A stretch of 64,000 nucleotides of DNA from Nocardia asteroides (GCA_019930625.1 CP082844.1:2852001-2916000), one strand, 5' to 3'; positions 42,783-51,822 are shown, counted from the stretch's first letter. Notes: a model not told the origin generated them from the letters alone. Numbers and translations: made by a program.

Positions 42783-44252
42783 ATGAGTCTGCTTGTGCCC
42801 CAGTCGATGGACGAGGTCAACGACACGGTCCGCCAGGCGCGGGCCACTTGGGCGTGGCGCGCGCAGCGTGGTGCCGCGCGGTTGGTCGCGCGGTATCCGG
42901 TGCGGGTGCGTCCGCTGGCCGATCCGCCGCCGGGCAGCGGACTGAAACCGGTGCTCGGCGACTTCGGGCTCCCCGGCATCGGCTACACCCTGCACGCGCT
43001 GGCCGATCCGATCCAGTTCGCGCGCGCGAGATTCGATCGCCTCGGCCCGGTGCAGTGGTTCGGCATGCTCGGTCGGCGGATGGTCACGATCGGCAGCCCG
43101 GAGGGCTACGAGGCGGTGATGCTGGACCGGAACAAGGTGCTGTCGGCGCAGCGGGCCTGGGAGTGGCTGATCGGCCCGTTCTTCCACGGCGGACTGTTGC
43201 TGCGCGACTTCGACGACCACCTCTACCATCGGCGTATCATGCAGCAGGCGTTCACGCGTCCGCGATTGATCGGCTACCTGGACATGACAACGCCGCGGAT
43301 CACCCGCGGCATGGCGCGGTGGGAGCCCGCCGACGACTTCCGCGTCTACCGCGCGATCAAGAAACTGCTGCTCCAGCAGGCCACCGAAGTCTTCGCGGGC
43401 GCCGAGCTCAGCGAGGACGCCGCACGGTTGGAGCGTGCCTTCGAGGACGCGGTGCGCGGTGGCGCCGCGCTGATCCGGGCGAACGTGCCCGGCGGGGTGT
43501 GGGCCCGCGGCGTGCGCGGGCGCCGGGTGCTCGAGAAGCACTTCCGCCGTGAGTTGCCCGCCAAGCGCGCGGGCGGCGGCAACGACCTGTTCAGCGTGCT
43601 CTGCCGGGCGAGCACCGCCGAAGGCGAGACCTTCACCGACAGCGAGGTGGTCGAGCACATGATCTTCGTGATGATGGCCGCCCACGACACCAGCACCATC
43701 GCCGCGTCCATGCTCGTCTACGAGCTCGGCAGGCATCCCGAATGGCAGGAGCGGCTGCGCGCCGAATCGCTCGCGCTGGGCAAGCCCACGCTGGACTACG
43801 ACGATCTCGACCGCCTGCCCTCGCTCGACCTCGCGTTCAAGGAGGCGCTGCGGGTCTACTCGCCGGTGGCCCAGCAGGTCCGCCAGACCATCGCCGACAC
43901 CGACATCCTCGGCTACTACTTGCCGAAGGGGACGTTCATCCTCTGCGGCACGTACGGCCTCATGCGCACCGAGCAGTACTGGCACGACGCCGACACCTTC
44001 GACCCGGAGCGTTTCGCCGACCACCGCCGTGAGGACAAATCGCACCGCTTCGCGTGGGCGCCCTTCGGCGGCGGCGCGCACAAGTGCATCGGCCTCTACT
44101 TCGGCGGCATGACGGTCAAAGCCGTTGTGCACCAGATGCTGTTGCGGTATCGCTGGAGCGTGCCGGACGGCTACCGGATGCCGCTGGTCGCCGGGACGGG
44201 TCCGGTGCCTGCCGATGGACTGCCCATCCGGCTGGAGCGGATCGACCGATGA
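42783..44252 (+). CDS. cytochrome P450 monooxygenase
   Basis: A 489-residue P450, longer than most actinobacterial members. The I-helix oxygen-activation motif is AAHDTST, the ExxR motif lies in FKEALRVYSP, the PERF motif in FDPERFADHRR, and the haem loop is FGGGAHKCIGLYFG with Cys435. No signal peptide or membrane anchor. It is probably redox-partnered by the ferredoxin whose start overlaps its stop (ATGA). The substrate is unknown; the general sequence style recalls sterol or lipid-oxidising CYP136/CYP51-like enzymes, which I cannot confirm. It is regulated by the divergent TetR. Confidence 0.93.
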   Translation: MSLLVPQSMDEVNDTVRQARATWAWRAQRGAARLVARYPVRVRPLADPPPGSGLKPVLGDFGLPGIGYTLHALADPIQFARARFDRLGPVQWFGMLGRRMVTIGSPEGYEAVMLDRNKVLSAQRAWEWLIGPFFHGGLLLRDFDDHLYHRRIMQQAFTRPRLIGYLDMTTPRITRGMARWEPADDFRVYRAIKKLLLQQATEVFAGAELSEDAARLERAFEDAVRGGAALIRANVPGGVWARGVRGRRVLEKHFRRELPAKRAGGGNDLFSVLCRASTAEGETFTDSEVVEHMIFVMMAAHDTSTIAASMLVYELGRHPEWQERLRAESLALGKPTLDYDDLDRLPSLDLAFKEALRVYSPVAQQVRQTIADTDILGYYLPKGTFILCGTYGLMRTEQYWHDADTFDPERFADHRREDKSHRFAWAPFGGGAHKCIGLYFGGMTVKAVVHQMLLRYRWSVPDGYRMPLVAGTGPVPADGLPIRLERIDR

Positions 44253-44434
44253 GAATCGTCGCCGACCGCATCGTGTGCGCGGGGCACGGCATGTGTGAAG
44301 CACTGGCGCCCGACCTGTTCCGGGTCGGTGGCGACGGAATCGTCGCGCCGCCGGAGACCGTCGAGCCGTCGGAGCGGGAACTTCTGGAGCTGGTCGTCGA
44401 CAGTTGCCCGGTCGGTGCGCTGCGCCTGGCCTGA
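44249..44434 (+). CDS. [3Fe-4S] ferredoxin, P450 partner
   Basis: A 61-residue ferredoxin (MRIVADRIVCAGHGMCEALA ... DSCPVGALRLA). It has three cluster Cys (C10, C16, C53) and lacks the fourth, the pattern of [3Fe-4S] ferredoxins that donate electrons to actinobacterial P450s. Its ATG overlaps the P450 stop, giving coupled translation. Confidence 0.92.
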   Translation: MRIVADRIVCAGHGMCEALAPDLFRVGGDGIVAPPETVEPSERELLELVVDSCPVGALRLA

Positions 44435-44520
44435 GGCCCCCGGGTCCGTTTTGCGTCCTCAGGGGTGGGTACCGCGAACTGCGACGCTCTTCCCATCGAC
44501 GCGAGAGGACCGTGAACCTC

Positions 44521-44754
44521 ATGGCCACCTGCGACACCTGCGGAAACGAGTACGACAAGACGTTCACCATCACCCGGGACGGCGAGTCCGCCACGTTCGA
44601 CAGCTTCGAATGCGCGATCAACGCCATGGCTCCGACGTGCACGCACTGTTCCTGCCGCATCCTCGGCCATGGCGTCGAGGCGCGCGGCGACTACTTCTGC
44701 TGCGCGCACTGCGCCCACGAAGCGGGTCATCCCGCACTCGTCGACCACGTCTGA
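44521..44754 (+). CDS. Cys-rich metallothionein-like small protein
   Basis: A 77-residue protein with nine Cys at 4, 7, 31, 40, 43, 45, 60, 61 and 64 plus several His: ATCDTCGNEYDKTFTITRDG, FECAINAMAPTCTHCSCRIL, YFCCAHCAHEAGHPALVDHV. This resembles small prokaryotic metallothionein-type or treble-clef zinc proteins. It follows the ferredoxin gene by 86 bases on the same strand and may share the transcript. I choose ATG 44521 with AGAGGA upstream; GTG 44512 is also in frame. Confidence 0.8.
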   Translation: MATCDTCGNEYDKTFTITRDGESATFDSFECAINAMAPTCTHCSCRILGHGVEARGDYFCCAHCAHEAGHPALVDHV

Positions 44755-44785
44755 CTCGCTGGATCGGCGCCGGTTGCGAGCCCGA

Positions 44786-45556
44786 TCACCCGCGCGGTGC
44801 GTGACTTCGCCGCACGTCGAGCCCGGCGGCCACCGCCGCTTCGGCGAGTACCTGCTCGAGCATGGCCGGTGTGAGGCGGCCGGTGAAGGTGTTCTGCTGA
44901 CTCACGTGGTAGCAGCCGAACAGGTGCAGCGGGCTACGGTCGGCGTCGGTCGCGGTCAGTTCCACGTGCGCGCCGTGGCCGAACTTCGGTCGCGGGCGCG
45001 GGACGACCCATCCGGCGCGCGCCAGCACCGGGAGCAGGGCTTGCCAACCGAACGCGCCGAGCACCACCACCGAGCGCGCGGTGGGGGTCAGCAGGCCCAG
45101 TTCGGTCTCCAGCCAGTGGCTGCAACGATCGCGTTCCTCCGGCGTCGGTTTGTTGTCCGGCGGCGCGCAGTGCACGGGGGCGGTGATCCGCACGCCGTCG
45201 AGTCGCAGGCCGTCGTCGACACCGACCGCGGTCGGCTGGTTGGCCAGACCGACCGCGTGCAGCGCCGCGTAGAGCACATCGCCGCTGCGGTCGCCGGTGA
45301 ACATACGGCCGGTCCGGTTGCCGCCATGCGCGGCGGGCGCGAGTCCGACGATCAGCATCCGCGCGTCCCCCGGACCGAATCCGGGGACCGGGCGGCCCCA
45401 ATAGGTCTGGTCGCGGAAGGCGGCCCGCTTCTGTTTCGCGACGAGTTCGCGCCAGGCGACCAAGCGTGGGCAGGCGAAGCAGTCGGCGACCGCCGCGTCG
45501 AGTTCTGCGATGGTCCGGCACACGTCAGTGCGGGGTGCTCGGGTCGGCGTCGTCAC
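44786..45556 (-). CDS. type-5 uracil-DNA glycosylase (UdgB-like)
   Basis: About 256 residues of a family 5 Fe-S uracil-DNA glycosylase that removes uracil and deaminated bases. It has an N-terminal Cys pair (DCFACPRLVAWRELV), motif GLAPAAHGGNRTGRMFTGDR, and HVSQQNTFTGRLTP as the C-terminal motif, with additional Cys (PVHCAPPDNK, DRCSHWLE) for the cluster. The start is uncertain: GTG 45556 (TTPTRAPRTDVCRTIAELDA) fits the family length; ATG 45637 would add 27 residues. It converges with the Cys-rich gene. Confidence 0.9.
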   Translation of the reverse strand: MTTPTRAPRTDVCRTIAELDAAVADCFACPRLVAWRELVAKQKRAAFRDQTYWGRPVPGFGPGDARMLIVGLAPAAHGGNRTGRMFTGDRSGDVLYAALHAVGLANQPTAVGVDDGLRLDGVRITAPVHCAPPDNKPTPEERDRCSHWLETELGLLTPTARSVVVLGAFGWQALLPVLARAGWVVPRPRPKFGHGAHVELTATDADRSPLHLFGCYHVSQQNTFTGRLTPAMLEQVLAEAAVAAGLDVRRSHAPRG

Positions 45557-45907
45557 GCCCCATATGGCGCTCGCACCGGTGCCACGGCCCGGCTGCCGCG
45601 GCGGTACGGCGATGTCGGTCGAAGATCGGGGTCTCATTCATCAGCGCTCCGTTCGGCGGTGCCACGGGATCGGCGAACCGGACGATCATGCCCACTATGC
45701 ATCAGCCGTGCGGGCCGATGCCGCCCCGTGACGATCCGCCTCGCGCGTGCCGGACCGCTTCGGACATCTGTCCAGTTCAGCGACGTGATCGGGCGTCCTT
45801 CGGGCTGGACATGTGATCGGTACCACCCGGTCCGGGTTGGTAGCATGGCGATTCCGACCGACCGGATGCGGTGGTTCACCTCCGGCTTCCATCGAAAGAG
45901 TCTTTTC
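45557..45907. other. divergent intergenic region before the effector-binding pair
   Basis: About 350 bases between the glycosylase start and the first effector-binding-domain gene. I see no separate gene; the rightward frame is open but looks like non-coding read-through upstream of 45908. A short ATG frame at 45845 leads in frame into the next gene and is a weaker start. Confidence 0.5.
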
Positions 45908-46351
45908 ATGCAGTTTGAAATCGTCGAGCGGGACGAGACGTGGGTTGCCGGGCTGCCGGTGCGCAGCCCCAAACGCGCGCTCGGGGAACTGCGTGACCGC
46001 GATCTGGAGGCCGCGTGGGCTGCGGTGTTGCACCAGGAACTCGGCGGGCCGCTGGCCAGCGCCTACACCGATTACACCGGGGAGCTGGGCACCTACAACA
46101 CGCAGATCGTCGGCTACCAGTGCTCCTCCTTCGACGACGTCACCCGCGGTCACTTGGTCGCCCGGTTGCCGCGCGGCGCCTACGCCCGGTTCTCCTCGGT
46201 CGGTAACTTCCCGCAGGTGATGACCGACCTGTGGACGCAGATCGCCTACGCCGAGGAGCACAACCAGATCAAGCGCACCTATACCGGCGATTTCGAGTGT
46301 TATCCGCACGCCTACAAGATCGATCTGTACTTGGCGGTAGACGCGCGATGA
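45908..46351 (+). CDS. stand-alone GyrI-like effector-binding domain protein 1
   Basis: A 147-residue protein starting MQFEIVERDETWVAGLPVRS and continuing ELGTYNTQIVGYQCSSFDDV, GHLVARLPRGAYARFSSVGN and FECYPHAYKIDLYLAVDAR. This is the AraC effector-binding (GyrI-like/Cass2) fold that binds cationic or drug-like ligands, but no DNA-binding domain is attached. ATG 45908 matches the domain start. Its stop overlaps the next gene's ATG. The pair sits near UDG without other obvious partners. Confidence 0.75.
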   Translation: MQFEIVERDETWVAGLPVRSPKRALGELRDRDLEAAWAAVLHQELGGPLASAYTDYTGELGTYNTQIVGYQCSSFDDVTRGHLVARLPRGAYARFSSVGNFPQVMTDLWTQIAYAEEHNQIKRTYTGDFECYPHAYKIDLYLAVDAR

Positions 46352-46782
46352 GCTATGCGATCGTGGTGCGTGCCGAGGCGATCTACGGCGGGCTGGTGGT
46401 TCCGCGCGTGCGCCCGAGCTTCAAGGTCAGCAACAGCGACCTGATCGACTTCCTCAAGGACCGGCTGCGTGACCGGGCGGGCGAGGATCGTCCGATGTAC
46501 ACGGTGTACGTGCCGGACCCGGCCGGGAACTACAACGCGGTGGTCTGCTTCGAGTACCCCTCCCCGGACGTCGTGCCGGTGGGCGATGTCCTGGTGCGGG
46601 TGCCGAAAGGCGTTTATGCCCGCTTCGCGCCCAACGGCGACTATCACGATCCGGTGGAGGACGCCTGGGCGCAGGTCGATGACGCGACGGCGTCCGCCGA
46701 GATCACTCGCGCCTATCGGGAAGAAATCGAGATCTGGCACGGGCCGGAGTCGGTCGAGTTGTTCATTTCGATCCTCGTTTAG
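46348..46782 (+). CDS. stand-alone GyrI-like effector-binding domain protein 2
   Basis: A 145-residue paralogue-like protein starting MSYAIVVRAEAIYGGLVVPR, with VPVGDVLVRVPKGVYARFAP and ESVELFISILV near the end. It repeats the [KP]G.YARF signature and the C-terminal hydrophobic strand of the previous protein, so the two may be ancient duplicates that form a heterodimer. The ATG overlaps the previous stop (ATGA). No output domain is visible. Function is unknown; ligand sensing or sequestration is the likeliest role. Confidence 0.7.
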   Translation: MSYAIVVRAEAIYGGLVVPRVRPSFKVSNSDLIDFLKDRLRDRAGEDRPMYTVYVPDPAGNYNAVVCFEYPSPDVVPVGDVLVRVPKGVYARFAPNGDYHDPVEDAWAQVDDATASAEITRAYREEIEIWHGPESVELFISILV

Positions 46783-47038
46783 CTTGCTGAATAGTAACTA
46801 TCTCCGAACCAACTGGTCTCCACGTTATTTTCGATACTGATTGCTTGCCGGTTGACCTGGGAAAATAGTCGGTGTACCGGAGAGTTTTCGGAAGATTAGC
46901 CGGACGGCTGGTCAATTCCTGCCCGATGACGGATACTGCCCTGGGCAACTTCATCTCGGCTCAGGCCGTGGGGGCTGCATCGGGCTGGATCGGGCTGGAC
47001 TATCGCGCAGGGCGGCGCGGCGATGGAGTAGGAACAAC

Positions 47039-47812
47039 ATGACTGTGGATCTGATTGCAGTCGTGCCGAGGAACTCCCGTGGGCGGGGAGTGCGGCGGTA
47101 TTACGACGCGCAATCCGAGTGTGCGTTCTTTGTCTCCGAACCGGGTGTGTCACCGGAGCTCTGGCACCGGTATCTCGGCGGGGCACTGGATGTTTACCGG
47201 CGCTTCGGCGTCGAACACGCACTCGAATACGACACGGTCGCCGACGGCGAATCGACGTCGCTGTTCTTCGCCGCGCTCGACGCCGACGGCGACATGGTCG
47301 CCGGGGTGCGGATGCAGGGGCCCTACACCGACGCGGAGCAGGCGCACGCGCTGGTCGAGTGGGCCGGTCATCCGGGCGCCGAGGAGGTGCGCCGGATGAT
47401 CGCCGATCGGATACCGCACGGGGTGGTCGAAGCCAAGGGGGCGTGGGTCGCGCGCGACGCGGCCAAGCGAGCCGAGTTGGGCGCCGCGATCTCGCGCACC
47501 GTGCTGCACGGCGCGCGCCTGCTCGGCGCGCGCTACGGCTTCGCGACGGTGGCATCGTTCACCGTGGCCCGTCATTCGGCCTGCGGGGCGGTGCCCGCCG
47601 AGCACATCCCTTCGGTGCCGTATCCGGACGAGCGCTACCAGACCGTTCCGCTGTGGTGGGACACCCGCGGTTACGCCGTGTTCGCCGAGGAAGCGCAGCG
47701 GTCGCTGACGCACGCCGAACAGGACGCGCTCGGCCTGCCGGCCGCACGTCCGCTCGACACGCGGTGCGCGATCGGCTGTGGGACGGAGGGCCGGCGCGGA
47801 TATGGGCGATGA
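47039..47812 (+). CDS. acyltransferase-like (GNAT superfamily-type) protein in the Rv1355c-like operon
   Basis: A 257-residue soluble protein that starts with AGTAGGAACAAC before ATG 47039. Features include SLFFAALDADGDMVAGVRMQ (a beta-strand pair typical of GNAT and autoinducer-synthase-like folds), EAKGAWVARDAAKRAELGAA and VLHGARLLGARYGFATVASF. No signal peptide. I infer an acyl/aminoacyl transferase of N-acyl amino acid synthase or GNAT type. It overlaps the ThiF-nitroreductase gene by 11 bases, so the two belong to one translation unit. Confidence 0.65.
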   Translation: MTVDLIAVVPRNSRGRGVRRYYDAQSECAFFVSEPGVSPELWHRYLGGALDVYRRFGVEHALEYDTVADGESTSLFFAALDADGDMVAGVRMQGPYTDAEQAHALVEWAGHPGAEEVRRMIADRIPHGVVEAKGAWVARDAAKRAELGAAISRTVLHGARLLGARYGFATVASFTVARHSACGAVPAEHIPSVPYPDERYQTVPLWWDTRGYAVFAEEAQRSLTHAEQDALGLPAARPLDTRCAIGCGTEGRRGYGR

Positions 47813-49937
47813 CCCCAACCGAGTAGCGGACCACCGGCCGCTGATCCTCGACTCCACCGATCCGGAAGATGCCCGGATACTCGCCGGGTTGCGCGCGGAC
47901 CCGCACATCGAATTCCTCGATCTACGTGCGTCGTTGCACGTGGAGTACGAAAGAATGGTCGCCGCGCCGGATATCGCGGAAGGCCCGGAGGCGGATCGCT
48001 GGATCTACTATCCGTGGCGCGCGACGGTGGTCGGATTGCCGGGGCCGCGTACTTTCCGGATGATTCGGCTGGACCGCAATCGGAACAAACTGACCAGAGC
48101 CGAGCAGGATCGCTTGGCCGGACAAACGATCGGGATCATCGGACAAAGCGCGGGGCACGCTATCGCGCATCTGCTCGCACTCGAGGGCGTTTGCGGTGAA
48201 TTACGCTTGGCCGACTTGGATGAAATCGAGTTGTCCAATTTGAACCGGGTTGCGGGAACGCTGTTCGACGTCGGCGTCAACAAAGCGGTGGTAACCGCGC
48301 GCCGTATTGCCGAGTTGGATCCCTATCTGCCGGTACAGGTCTTCGAATCCGGCGTCGACGAGAATTCGGTGGACGAGTTCTTGGCGGGGCTCGCGATCGT
48401 GGTCGAGGAATGTGATTCGCTCGATATGAAACTGGTGGTTCGCGAGGCGGCGGCCCGGCACCGCGTTCCCGTCCTGATGGAGACCAGCGATCGGGGTTTG
48501 CTGGATGTGGAGCGTTTCGATCTGGAACCTCAGCGCCCGGCGTTTCACGGATTACTCGGCGACGTCCGCGCACAGGACTTGCGCGGGCTGACTTCGAGGG
48601 AGAAGGCCCCGTTCGTGGTGAAGCTGCTCGGCGCTGCCGCATTGTCACCGCGGCTGGGCGCGAGCCTGGTCGAGGTCGGCGAGACGGTGACCAGCTGGCC
48701 GCAGCTGGCCGGGGACGTCACGCTCGGCGCCGCGAGCGTGGTCGCCGCCGTCCGGCGCATCGGACTGGGGTGGAAGCTGGATTCCGGTCGCGTGCGGGTC
48801 GACGTGGAACAGCATCTCGACGAGTTGGCCGATCCGCCGCCGAACGACGAGCCGGTGTGGGCCGAAGCGACGCCGGAGGCCGTTGCGGGGCCCGTCGACA
48901 GTGTCCTGGCCTGCGCGCAGCGGGCGCCGTCCGGCGGAAACATGCAGCCCTGGTCGCTGCGAGCCGCAGCGAGCGACATCTTCATCGAGCTGGCGCCGGA
49001 GCACAGCACCGCGATGGATATCGGCTATCGCGGCAGCGCCGTCGCGCTCGGCGCGGCCGTGTACAACGCGCGGGTCGCCGCGGCCGCGCACGGGATTCTC
49101 GGCCCGCACGAGTTCATCGAGGGTGCGCCGGGGTCCGGCCTGCTCGTCGCGCGCCTGCGGCTGGGAAACGACCGGAGCGCCGAAATGGCCGCCGACTATC
49201 CCGCCGTATTGCGGCGCGAGACCAACCGCAGGGTCGGCACCGGGGCCAGACTGGCCGACGGGGTACTCGATGCCCTCGCCGAAACCGCCGAATCGGCCGG
49301 CGCGCACGTGCGTGCGGTGGTGGACCGGCGGGGCATCGAAGCAGCTGCGCATTTGCTGAGCGATTCCGATCGAATCCGCTATCTCACGCCCCGGTTATAC
49401 GAGGAAATGCTCGCCGAAGTTCGTTGGCCGGACGACGACCCGGAGACCGGGATCGATGCCCGCAGCCTGGAACTGACCGACGACGAGTGGGCGGCATTCG
49501 AGATCACCACCCGCGCCGACGTCATGGCGCAGTTGCGCTCCTGGTCGGGTGGTTCGGCGCTGGGGAAATACACCGGTGACCGGGTGCGGTCCAGCTCGGC
49601 CATTCTGGCGGTGACGTTCGAGGCGACCGACCCGCGATTGACCGACTACGCGGAGGCGGGCGCGGCGGTCGCGCGGGTTTGGGTGCAGGCCGAGCGCCTC
49701 GGATTGTGTGTGCAACCGATTTCGCCGGTATACCTCTACGCCCGACGCCCGGCGGAACTTGCTGCGATTTCCCCCGACTTCACGGATACACTAGCGTCAC
49801 TTCAGGGCCGTTTCCTGGACCTGCTGGAAGTGCCTGAGCATGAGACCATGGCGTTGGTGCTTCGCCTGAGCTACGCCTCCGCCGCCACCGTACGCAGCAG
49901 GCGGCGTCCGGTGCTCGGTGTGGACACCAGTAGTTAG
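47802..49937 (+). CDS. ThiF/E1-like domain fused to nitroreductase domain (Rv1355c-like)
   Basis: A 711-residue protein. After a leader of about 90 residues, residues 105-330 form an E1/ThiF adenylation domain: GIIGQSAGHAIAHLLALEG and the LADLDEIELSNLNRVAGT motif, but no CxxC zinc pair. Residues 365-710 form a nitroreductase-like FMN domain (QRAPSGGNMQPWSLRAA ... ALGAAVYNARVAAAAHGILG). It corresponds to M. tuberculosis Rv1355c (MoeY), also near the GGDEF-EAL gene Rv1354c. Substrate unknown. It overlaps the upstream gene by 11 bases and the GGDEF gene starts 17 bases downstream, so it is the middle gene of an operon. Confidence 0.88.
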   Translation: MGDDPNRVADHRPLILDSTDPEDARILAGLRADPHIEFLDLRASLHVEYERMVAAPDIAEGPEADRWIYYPWRATVVGLPGPRTFRMIRLDRNRNKLTRAEQDRLAGQTIGIIGQSAGHAIAHLLALEGVCGELRLADLDEIELSNLNRVAGTLFDVGVNKAVVTARRIAELDPYLPVQVFESGVDENSVDEFLAGLAIVVEECDSLDMKLVVREAAARHRVPVLMETSDRGLLDVERFDLEPQRPAFHGLLGDVRAQDLRGLTSREKAPFVVKLLGAAALSPRLGASLVEVGETVTSWPQLAGDVTLGAASVVAAVRRIGLGWKLDSGRVRVDVEQHLDELADPPPNDEPVWAEATPEAVAGPVDSVLACAQRAPSGGNMQPWSLRAAASDIFIELAPEHSTAMDIGYRGSAVALGAAVYNARVAAAAHGILGPHEFIEGAPGSGLLVARLRLGNDRSAEMAADYPAVLRRETNRRVGTGARLADGVLDALAETAESAGAHVRAVVDRRGIEAAAHLLSDSDRIRYLTPRLYEEMLAEVRWPDDDPETGIDARSLELTDDEWAAFEITTRADVMAQLRSWSGGSALGKYTGDRVRSSSAILAVTFEATDPRLTDYAEAGAAVARVWVQAERLGLCVQPISPVYLYARRPAELAAISPDFTDTLASLQGRFLDLLEVPEHETMALVLRLSYASAATVRSRRRPVLGVDTSS

Positions 49938-49953
49938 CGCGATCGGAGACAAT

Positions 49954-51822
49954 GTGCCACGGCGGACACTCGACTCGTTGGTGACCCAGGTCGCCTCTGA
50001 GCTCATGGGTGTGGACGCCACGACGATGGTCGCCGCCACCGAACGCGTGCTCGCGCACTTGGTCGAGTACTTCGACGTGGACTTCAGCTACGTGCGCCAC
50101 ACCGACCGTGAACGTCGAGCAACCGTGCTCATCGCGGAGTGGCCGCACCGGCAGCACGTGCCGGATCCGGACCCGCTCGGCGTGATCTACTTCGACGGCG
50201 CCGACCCGGTGTTCCGTGCGCTGGAGAACGCGACCGAGCCGATGGTCGCCCGTCCGACCCCGGAGTTCGCCGATTACCAGGAGACCGTCCGCCGGGGGTC
50301 CGGCATCGCCGGAGTGACCTCGGCGGCCGTGCCACTGCTGTCGCGGGGCGAGCCGACCGGCGTGCTCGGGTTCGTCAAGTCGGGTGACCGGGAGTGGAGC
50401 ACCCGCGAACTCAACGTGCTCAAAGCCATCGCGGCGCTCTTCGCGCAATTGCAGGCGCGGGTGGTCGCGGAGGAACGTCTCCGATATATCGCGCTGCACG
50501 ACGACCTGACCGGCCTGGCGAACCGGCGAGCGCTGCTCGAGCACATGGAAGAGCGATTACGTTCCGGTAGCCCCGGCCCGGTGGCGGCCTTCTTCCTCGA
50601 CCTGGACCGCTTGAAAGCTCTCAACGACTTCCTCGGTCACACCGCCGGGGACAACTTCATCCGCACGTTGTCGACGCGATTGCGGGAGAACCTCGACCCG
50701 AACGACATGATCGCCCGACTAGGCGGCGACGAGTTCGTCATCGTGCCCGCCAAACCGATGGACGCGGTGGCCGCCGAATACGAGGCCAACCGGATCCAGC
50801 AGTTGATCGCCCGGCGCGTCACCGTCGGCGGCGAGTCCGTCAGCCGGGGAGCCAGCGTCGGAGTGGCGCTGGGCATCCCCGGTGAGACCACTGTCGCCGA
50901 CGTGCTGCGACGCGCCGATCATGCGCTGTTGTCGGCGAAGTCGGGCGGCGGCAACGGCGTCGCGGTGTTCACCGACACCATGCGCGCCCAGTTCGAACTC
51001 CAGGACGACGTGGAGCTCAACCTCCGCGGCGCGGTGTCGGACGGCTCGCTGCTGCTGCACTACCAGCCCGAGGTGGACCTGCGCACGGGTCGCATCGTCG
51101 CGCTGGAGGCGCTGGTCCGCTGGCTGCACCCGACCAGGGGGCTGCTGCCGCCCGCCGCGTTCGTCACCGTCGCCGAAGCCACCAACCTGGCCGGTGAGCT
51201 CGGACGCTGGGTCATCCGGTCGGCGTGCGCGCAGTTCGCCGAATGGCGCAGGCGGGGTATGGCCGGCAACGTGGTGATGCGGATCAACGTGTCGCCGGTG
51301 CAGTTGGTCAGCCTCGATTTCGTCGAGCGCATCGAGGACATCCTTCGCCTGTTCGGCATCGACGGCAGCTCTGTGTGCCTGGAGATCACCGAGCACGTCG
51401 TGGTCCAGGATCTGGCCCGCACGCAGGTCACCCTGCGCGGATTGAAGCGGATGGGCGTGCAGATCGCCATCGACGACTTCGGTACCGGCTACAGCTCGCT
51501 GTCGCATCTGAAGGCGCTGCCGGTGGACGCGGTGAAGATCGATCGGGGGTTCGTGCAGCGGCTCGGCGCCAGCACCGACGATCTGGCCATCGTGAAGTCC
51601 ATCATCGGCTTGGCCGGCTCGTTCGGGCTGGGCGTCGTCGGAGAGGGCGTCGAGACGGCGGTCGCCGCGCGGACGCTGGTCGGCCTCGGCTGCTACCGCG
51701 CGCAGGGCTTCCTGATCGCGCGGCCGATGCCCGCCGAGCAGGTCGAGGAGCATCTCGTGGCAGGCCGGATCCCGCTCGATCTGGATCTGCCCCGCGCCGG
51801 GCGCGGCTTGCCCGCGCACTGA
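49954..51822 (+). CDS. GAF-GGDEF-EAL diguanylate cyclase/phosphodiesterase (Rv1354c-like)
   Basis: A 622-residue protein that makes and/or degrades cyclic di-GMP. A GAF-type sensor covers about 1-175, including VARPTPEFADYQETVRRGSG. The GGDEF domain covers about 185-335 with intact RLGGDEFVIV. The EAL domain (about 350-600) has ALEALVRW, INVSPVQL, ITEHVVV, DDFGTGYSSL and EGVET, all as in active phosphodiesterases. The RxxD I-site before GGDEF is changed (DPND), so product inhibition there is unlikely. I chose GTG 49954 with GGAG 5 bases upstream. It is the third gene of the operon with the ThiF fusion. Confidence 0.93.
   Translation: MPRRTLDSLVTQVASELMGVDATTMVAATERVLAHLVEYFDVDFSYVRHTDRERRATVLIAEWPHRQHVPDPDPLGVIYFDGADPVFRALENATEPMVARPTPEFADYQETVRRGSGIAGVTSAAVPLLSRGEPTGVLGFVKSGDREWSTRELNVLKAIAALFAQLQARVVAEERLRYIALHDDLTGLANRRALLEHMEERLRSGSPGPVAAFFLDLDRLKALNDFLGHTAGDNFIRTLSTRLRENLDPNDMIARLGGDEFVIVPAKPMDAVAAEYEANRIQQLIARRVTVGGESVSRGASVGVALGIPGETTVADVLRRADHALLSAKSGGGNGVAVFTDTMRAQFELQDDVELNLRGAVSDGSLLLHYQPEVDLRTGRIVALEALVRWLHPTRGLLPPAAFVTVAEATNLAGELGRWVIRSACAQFAEWRRRGMAGNVVMRINVSPVQLVSLDFVERIEDILRLFGIDGSSVCLEITEHVVVQDLARTQVTLRGLKRMGVQIAIDDFGTGYSSLSHLKALPVDAVKIDRGFVQRLGASTDDLAIVKSIIGLAGSFGLGVVGEGVETAVAARTLVGLGCYRAQGFLIARPMPAEQVEEHLVAGRIPLDLDLPRAGRGLPAH

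Noticed and set aside
42753..44660. 635-codon minus-strand frame opposite the P450 and ferredoxin genes
   Set aside because: Antisense shadow; the plus-strand genes have intact catalytic motifs.
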